Shown in pieces: positions 7,357 through 11,359 of a stretch of DNA of 11,359 bases. The stretch spans positions 1-11,359 of the forward strand of contig JAMORD010000041.1 of assembly GCA_027063755.1 (NCBI GenBank), read 5' to 3'. The translations under genes were made by a program, and so were the position numbers. The stretch comes from a bacterium. GTDB taxonomy: Bacteria; Coprothermobacterota; Coprothermobacteria; Coprothermobacterales; JAADFF01. Each line of letters starts with the position of its first letter. The stretch's first letter is position 1. The notes under the pieces were generated by a model, which was not told where the DNA came from, did not search any database, and saw only the letters and a list, made by a program, of their open reading frames with translations.

Positions 7357-8124
7357 CTACCTTCCATATACTTCATCTACAATATCAGAGCCACATCTGA
7401 GATTGGCAAGCCAGTTTAAGAATTTTTCTGTCATCTCTCTATTGTAAATAGCACCGTGCTGTGGAACCATCCACTCAATATCAAGTCCCTTTACCATAGA
7501 TACCCACTTACGACATGCGGCATTTGATGCCATATATCTCTTATGGAATGTCTCCACAATGGCATTCTTAAGATGCCAATCAAAGTCTTCTACCTTACGA
7601 GATTTTGTGCCCGGTGGCAACACAGAGGCACCTATATCGGCAGAGAACAAAATCTTTGCCACGGGATCGTATAGCGTAAACATGCCAGGGGAGTGGAGAT
7701 AATGGGCAGGTATCACCTTTAGCGTGTTGCCAGAGGAAAAACGAATATCCATACCCTTATCGGGTATACCCACTACACGCCTCTCATCGTAAACACCAAA
7801 ATGTGGCAGAAACCTCACCCACAGTTCAGATATATAAACTTTAGCCTGTTCAGAAACATTAAGCCACATCATAATACCCGATGTCACATCGGGGTCTTGA
7901 TGGCTGTAGAAAAGACCTGTTAGTTTAGTAGGATCTATAATCTCAGATACATTAGCAAGAACTGTGGCAAACACATGGGCACCTCCTGGATCAAGTAGGA
8001 ATGCCTCGCTCCCATCTATAATAAGGAATTGGTTTACGGGAATACCCTCTGCCCCGCTAATATCGGTACCAAGCATAATAAACTTATGCTGACCATCATC
8101 GTAAAGCACTTCATTGTCAAACAT
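7357..8124 (-). CDS. ODP-type diiron protein (metallo-beta-lactamase fold oxygen sensor)
   Basis: This 255-residue protein has the flavodiiron-protein metallo-beta-lactamase fold without a flavodoxin domain. The ligand set is complete: H75-x-D77-P-D79 (HQDPD, where classical flavodiiron proteins have HxExD), H144 in LHSPGM, D162 in FSADIG, and H222 in PQHGAI. HxDPD is the hallmark of ODP proteins, shown in Treponema denticola to sense oxygen for chemotaxis. Its position directly before a soluble chemoreceptor gene, with ten bases between, supports that role here. Either the ATG at 8124 or the adjacent GTG at 8127 could start translation; AAAGGGGGTAGGT lies upstream of both. Without a flavin partner domain, rapid catalytic oxygen or NO reduction is less likely than sensing, but this is inference. 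Confidence 0.9.
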   Translation of the reverse strand: MFDNEVLYDDGQHKFIMLGTDISGAEGIPVNQFLIIDGSEAFLLDPGGAHVFATVLANVSEIIDPTKLTGLFYSHQDPDVTSGIMMWLNVSEQAKVYISELWVRFLPHFGVYDERRVVGIPDKGMDIRFSSGNTLKVIPAHYLHSPGMFTLYDPVAKILFSADIGASVLPPGTKSRKVEDFDWHLKNAIVETFHKRYMASNAACRKWVSMVKGLDIEWMVPQHGAIYNREMTEKFLNWLANLRCGSDIVDEVYGR

Positions 8125-8178
8125 CACGGTACCTACCCCCTTTCGTCTCTACATCAAAAAAACATCACCCTTTTCATT

Positions 8179-8184
8179 TATAAT
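8179..8184 (+). promoter_or_regulatory. Possible -10 box of the sfsA gene
   Basis: TATAAT lies 28 bases before the GTG start at 8212, in the 87-bp gap to the divergent ODP gene. The matching -35 position is only A-rich, so the call rests on the -10 match and position. Confidence 0.35.
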
Positions 8185-8211
8185 TCTAACACAAGGGGAG
8201 GGATTTTTCTC

Positions 8212-8910
8212 GTGATAAAGTTAGATGTAGACATAAAAAAACCACATATTCAGGGAACTTTTCAGAAACGACTAAACAGATTTGTTGCAGAAGTAGAAGT
8301 CAACGGAAAAACATATAGGGCACACCTTCACGACTCTGGTAGACTGGGTGAACTACTCATAGCAGGAAGACCAATAATGCTTATCCCCAAAAAGTCCCAA
8401 AAAACCGATTTCAAAGTAATATCTATTTATCGTCCACCTTACGGTTGGATACTTCTAAACTCTGGCATGCATAGACGTATTATGGAGGCTATACTGAGAC
8501 AAAAACTTGTAGACGAATTTCAGAAAATAAAAGATTTCAGAGCAGAATACACGGTGGGTAGCCATCGCATAGACTTTTTATTAACATTTAAAGACTATCA
8601 GGCACTTATGGAAGTTAAGGGTTGCACGCTATTTGAGGGAAAAACCTGTCTTTTTCCCGACGCACCGACGAAAAGAGGTGCAGAGCATGTCAAATTACTT
8701 AGCCAACATACGCCTTCATTCTTAACATTTCTCGTATGCCACCCTGATATTGAATTAGTCAGACCAAATTGTAAAGAAGATGCAATTTTTTGTAAAAACC
8801 TTAGAGAGGCTGTAAATACAGGTGTCAAACCCATTGCCGTCAAAATAGCCTACATAGATGGCGATATATATTATGCAGGAAAAGCACATGTAGAAATTCC
8901 CCAATATTAA
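8212..8910 (+). CDS. sfsA: SfsA family protein (OB-fold plus PD-(D/E)XK nuclease-like domain)
   Basis: At 232 residues this matches the usual SfsA length. The first 85 residues form the OB-fold-like part, with AHLHDSGRLGELL (37-49) matching the family's 'H..d.GRl.ELL' motif. The second part resembles a restriction-endonuclease fold, with RIDFLL (D121), EVKGCTL (E134, K136) and FPDAPTKRGAEH (148-159). In Escherichia coli SfsA affects maltose gene expression and binds DNA; its true biochemical activity is uncertain. The frame is open back to 8029, but the GTG at 8212 is chosen because AGGGGAGGG lies nine bases upstream and earlier starts would run into the divergent ODP gene. No obvious terminator follows the stop. 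It appears to be a single-gene unit. Confidence 0.92.
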   Translation: MIKLDVDIKKPHIQGTFQKRLNRFVAEVEVNGKTYRAHLHDSGRLGELLIAGRPIMLIPKKSQKTDFKVISIYRPPYGWILLNSGMHRRIMEAILRQKLVDEFQKIKDFRAEYTVGSHRIDFLLTFKDYQALMEVKGCTLFEGKTCLFPDAPTKRGAEHVKLLSQHTPSFLTFLVCHPDIELVRPNCKEDAIFCKNLREAVNTGVKPIAVKIAYIDGDIYYAGKAHVEIPQY

Positions 8911-8920
8911 GAAACTTCTA

Positions 8921-8949
8921 TTGACGAACAATTTCCCCTTTGGTAGGAT
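8921..8949 (+). promoter_or_regulatory. Sigma70-type promoter for the purine permease gene
   Basis: TTGACG (8921-8926, one mismatch) and TAGGAT (8944-8949, two mismatches) are spaced by 17 bp. Transcription would start near 8956, leaving a leader of about 45 bases ending in a GGGGGG ribosome binding site before the ATG at 9001. That leader is too short for a purine riboswitch. Confidence 0.6.
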
Positions 8950-9000
8950 AATGATGTATTTAGTTTATTAATAAAAAGCGGGGGAACAGGGGGGATACAC

Positions 9001-10317
9001 ATGGAAGCTATTTCTCGTTTTTTTAAAGTTGAAGAGCATGGCTCCACAGTAAAGCGCGAGATTATCGCTGGTATTACCACATTCATGACCATGGCATATA
9101 TCCTTATTGTTAATCCCGGTATGTTGGCAGCTGCTATGGGTAAAGAGGCTATTCCGTCTATTCTAACGGCAACAGCCCTATCGGCAGGTTTCGCCACTAT
9201 CTTAATGGGGCTGCTGGCCAACAAGCCATTTGCACTGGCCGCAGGCATGGGACTCAATGCCTACTTTGCATTTACCGTTGCACCACAGTATGGTTGGCAA
9301 GTAGCACTGGCAGCGGTTTTTGTTGAAGGCTTGATATTCATAGTGCTTAGTCTAACCAGTATTAGAAGTGCCGTTGCCCACTCTATTCCAAATTCACTAA
9401 AGCATGCTATAGGTGCTGGTATCGGTATCTTCCTCACATTTATAGGTCTTCAGCATATGGGCTTTGTAGCACCAGATCAGGCAACAATAGTGTCTCTTGG
9501 TAAAGAGGCACTTACAAAACCCGAGTTTCTCATAGCCGTTTTCGGACTTATACTGGCCAGCGTGCTTATCAATCTCAGGGTGCCCGGGGCTCTTCTTATC
9601 ACCATTATCGTAAACACCATTATAGGCATGGTGTTTGGCCTTATTGACATACCAACAAAGTTATTTTCTATGCCCACATTAAGCCATACCTTTTTAAAAC
9701 TTGACTTTAATGGACTCATGAATGCCGGTGCACTCGGCGTGATATTCTCATTCTTCATGGTAGACTTCTTTGACACGCTGGGCACCGTCACCGGTCTCAG
9801 CGCTAAAGCCGGCTACTTAACAGAAGATGGCAAGATACCCGATATAGACAAAGTACTTCTCACAGATGCAATAGGTACAACTGTAGGCGCACTGCTGGGA
9901 ACATCTACTGTTACCACATATATTGAAAGTGCCTCTGGTATTGAGGAGGGCGGGCGTACAGGTCTCACTGCTGTTACCACAGGTATACTGTTTTTACTTG
10001 TAGGGCTATTTATATCACCTATTGTTGTTGTCATCAAAGATTTTGTCACCGCTCCCGTTCTTATTCTTGTGGGCTACTTTATGATGAGCACATTCTTTGA
10101 AGTAGATTTCTCTGACCCATCTGAAGCCATTCCAGCATTCTTGGTGCTTGTAACCATACCACTGACATACTCTATAGCCGACGGTATAGGGGTAGGTTTT
10201 ATAACATATACCCTTATCAAACTACTATCTGGAAAAGGCAAAGACATTCACCCTCTGATGTATATTCTTGCCATCATATTTGTCCTTTACTTCATGTATC
10301 TGGGCGGAGCTTTTTAA
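9001..10317 (+). CDS. NCS2 family purine permease (AzgA/PbuG type)
   Basis: This 438-residue membrane protein belongs to the AzgA/PbuG/GhxP branch of nucleobase transporters, which bring adenine, guanine or hypoxanthine into the cell with protons. The branch signatures are clear: KREIIAGITTFMTMAYILIV (18-37) followed by NPGMLAAAM, then ALAAGMGLNAYFAF (about 78-91), FFDTLGTVTGL in the central half, and STVTTYIESASGIEEGGRTG. The length and about twelve to fourteen hydrophobic stretches fit a complete protein. The ATG at 9001 lies seven bases after GGGGGG. It has its own candidate promoter and a strong terminator, so it is probably monocistronic. Purines rather than uracil or xanthine are inferred from the branch; the exact base is not determined. 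Confidence 0.92.
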   Translation: MEAISRFFKVEEHGSTVKREIIAGITTFMTMAYILIVNPGMLAAAMGKEAIPSILTATALSAGFATILMGLLANKPFALAAGMGLNAYFAFTVAPQYGWQVALAAVFVEGLIFIVLSLTSIRSAVAHSIPNSLKHAIGAGIGIFLTFIGLQHMGFVAPDQATIVSLGKEALTKPEFLIAVFGLILASVLINLRVPGALLITIIVNTIIGMVFGLIDIPTKLFSMPTLSHTFLKLDFNGLMNAGALGVIFSFFMVDFFDTLGTVTGLSAKAGYLTEDGKIPDIDKVLLTDAIGTTVGALLGTSTVTTYIESASGIEEGGRTGLTAVTTGILFLLVGLFISPIVVVIKDFVTAPVLILVGYFMMSTFFEVDFSDPSEAIPAFLVLVTIPLTYSIADGIGVGFITYTLIKLLSGKGKDIHPLMYILAIIFVLYFMYLGGAF

Positions 10318-10346
10318 GTATATATTCCCACTACACACCTCTCTTG

Positions 10347-10375
10347 AGGGGCCATAAATGGCCCCTTTATTTTTA
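10347..10375 (+). terminator. Terminator of the purine permease gene
   Basis: AGGGGCCA (10347-10354) and TGGCCCCT (10359-10366) form a perfect 8-bp stem with a TAAA loop, followed by TTATTTTTA. It begins 29 bases after the permease stop. Confidence 0.85.
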
Positions 10376-10407
10376 TAATATAAACAGCACATTTTGGAGG
10401 TGATACT

Positions 10408-11073
10408 ATGAGCGAATTAACCATAGGTATCATTATCTTTGTAGCACTCGCATTATTTGGACTATTAAAATCATTTGTAGGTAGGACCAAGAACAAGGTT
10501 GTATATTCTGATGGCTGGCAAGGCATACTGCATGAATATAAACGTACACAGTCAATAACTAAGGGTAGTGAAACAAGTTTCTCATCTAAAGCCCAGATTG
10601 AAGAAATTATTGCAGCCCTACAGATGCTTAAAGAGAAATTTGGCATAGAAAATCCCGAAGAATATATAGACCTACACCTAAAAACATCTGAAAGAAAAGT
10701 ATCACTAACCGGTGAAGGGCCACTTAAGGAAAACGAGTGGACAACAAAAAAGAAAACAATAAACATAGACTACTTACAATCACTCCTTGACATACCCAAC
10801 CCCGACCTTAGCCACATAGGTTTTCGCAATCTTCTTATTACAGATACACTCCAAATGCTATTCCAAACAAATAAAGGTTGGAAAAAAGTCACTTACGAGC
10901 TAACATACGACCTTTTCAACTTGCCCAGTTTCAATGGATATGAAGTGCTCTCTAAGATAGAACAGAAACTCCAGAAAGGTCAAACCTACATCAAAGAACC
11001 GGGCAAACCCTACATTAAAGATTTAGATCCATTGTTTAGTAAGGTAAAAGTCAAGTACGAAGATGTCTACTAA
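10408..11073 (+). CDS. Membrane-anchored protein of unknown function
   Basis: I do not recognise this 221-residue protein. Residues 5-22 (TIGIIIFVALALFGLLKS) form one hydrophobic segment followed by basic residues (GRTKNK), suggesting an N-terminal anchor with the rest in the cytoplasm. The soluble part is charged and mixed helix and strand: a helix around IEEIIAALQMLKEKFGI (63-79), a Lys-rich stretch, NPDLSHIGF in the middle, and GKPYIKDLDPLF near the end. No enzyme or metal motif is visible. GGAGGTGAT lies seven bases before the ATG, a near-perfect ribosome binding site. A TATAAT at 10374-10379 overlaps the preceding terminator's T-tract and might serve as a -10 box. Its stop codon overlaps that of the convergent molybdoenzyme gene by four bases. 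Confidence 0.8.
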   Translation: MSELTIGIIIFVALALFGLLKSFVGRTKNKVVYSDGWQGILHEYKRTQSITKGSETSFSSKAQIEEIIAALQMLKEKFGIENPEEYIDLHLKTSERKVSLTGEGPLKENEWTTKKKTINIDYLQSLLDIPNPDLSHIGFRNLLITDTLQMLFQTNKGWKKVTYELTYDLFNLPSFNGYEVLSKIEQKLQKGQTYIKEPGKPYIKDLDPLFSKVKVKYEDVY

Positions 11074-11359
11074 GATAGTTTCTCTATAGACACAAATGTA
11101 TCAGATACCTTAGAATTGGGGCCTATATCTGAAAGCTCTATGTTGATGAGGGAAGCCAGTTGACTTCCCCAGCTCCCATGAAACATCTTCAGTATACCGG
11201 GCATCACATCACCTGATATGCTGGCAGTAGCCACCACCTGCCCGTTTTCGTTTTTTAGCAAGACCTTGTCCCCATCTTCAATACCCAGTGCCTCTGCATC
11301 ATCAGGAGAGATAAAAACCTCGTCTTCTGTCTGCTTAAACACCCAGTACTGTGAGTGTA
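11070..11359 (-). CDS. Molybdopterin oxidoreductase, C-terminal dinucleotide-binding domain (partial)
   Basis: This is the last 96 residues or so of a larger protein whose start lies beyond the right edge; the frame is open to the window end, reading HSQYWVFK before the first in-window GTG. The pattern VFISPDDAEALGIEDGDKV, then NENGQVVATASISGDVMPG, then MFHGSWG is the six-stranded beta-barrel that grips the molybdopterin guanine dinucleotide in DMSO-reductase-family enzymes such as formate dehydrogenase, nitrate or polysulfide reductase, and FwdD-like subunits. The specific enzyme cannot be named without the catalytic part. The GTG at 11342 is unlikely to be a true start because conserved strand sequence precedes it. 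The gene ends in a stop interleaved with the stop of the convergent gene, so no terminator fits between them. Confidence 0.85.
   Translation of the reverse strand, partial: HSQYWVFKQTEDEVFISPDDAEALGIEDGDKVLLKNENGQVVATASISGDVMPGILKMFHGSWGSQLASLINIELSDIGPNSKVSDTFVSIEKLS

Noticed and set aside
8029-8211. N-terminal extension of SfsA back to 8029
   Set aside because: It would overlap the start of the divergent ODP gene, lacks family similarity, and would place the strong AGGGGAGGG site inside the coding region.
8950-9000. Purine riboswitch before the permease gene
   Set aside because: The leader after the candidate promoter is only about 45 bases and shows no three-way junction core.

Overview
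The window looks like a chromosomal segment of a thermophilic bacterium. The reading at the left edge is the helicase-like half of reverse gyrase, an enzyme essentially confined to (hyper)thermophiles. The promoters are bacterial in type (for example TTGATA-17 bp-TACAAT at 1611-1639), the ribosome binding sites are strong and G-rich, and the DNA is moderately AT-rich with frequent ATA (Ile) and AGA/AGG (Arg) codons. Rubrerythrin and a diiron oxygen-sensor protein suggest an anaerobe or microaerophile. I cannot name the phylum from sequence alone.

Layout. 1-936 (-): 5' part of a reverse-gyrase-like gene, cut by the window edge. 1045-1548 (-): rubrerythrin with its own terminator. 1669-2775 (+): MFS efflux protein of the fosmidomycin-resistance type, divergent from rubrerythrin. 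2801-4156 (+): intact cytoplasmic alpha/beta-hydrolase (lipase-like), 25 bp after the MFS gene. About 4166-5313 (+): a decayed full-length tandem copy of that hydrolase, with several stops and frame changes. 5340-5573 (-): small coiled-coil protein of unknown role. 5644-6441 (+): ZIP-family metal transporter. 6498-8124 (-): two-gene unit of an ODP-type diiron protein and a soluble methyl-accepting chemotaxis protein, probably an oxygen or redox chemotaxis module. 8212-8910 (+): SfsA. 9001-10317 (+): NCS2/AzgA-type purine permease. 10408-11073 (+): membrane-anchored protein of unknown function. 11070-11359 (-): C-terminal molybdopterin-dinucleotide-binding part of a Mo/W oxidoreductase, cut by the window edge.

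Transcription. Most units are short, and GC-rich hairpins with G4-G5/C4-C5 stems separate several of them (1001-1024, 5306-5335, 6451-6479, 10347-10375). Two divergent promoter regions are readable: 1585-1639, and 5615-5622, where the two -10 boxes overlap on one palindrome. The clearest functional links are the ODP-MCP pair and the general oxygen-defence theme with rubrerythrin. The most unusual stretch is the hydrolase and its ruined twin. The intact gene carries an internal 43-codon tandem repeat beside its catalytic Asp, which the decayed copy lacks.
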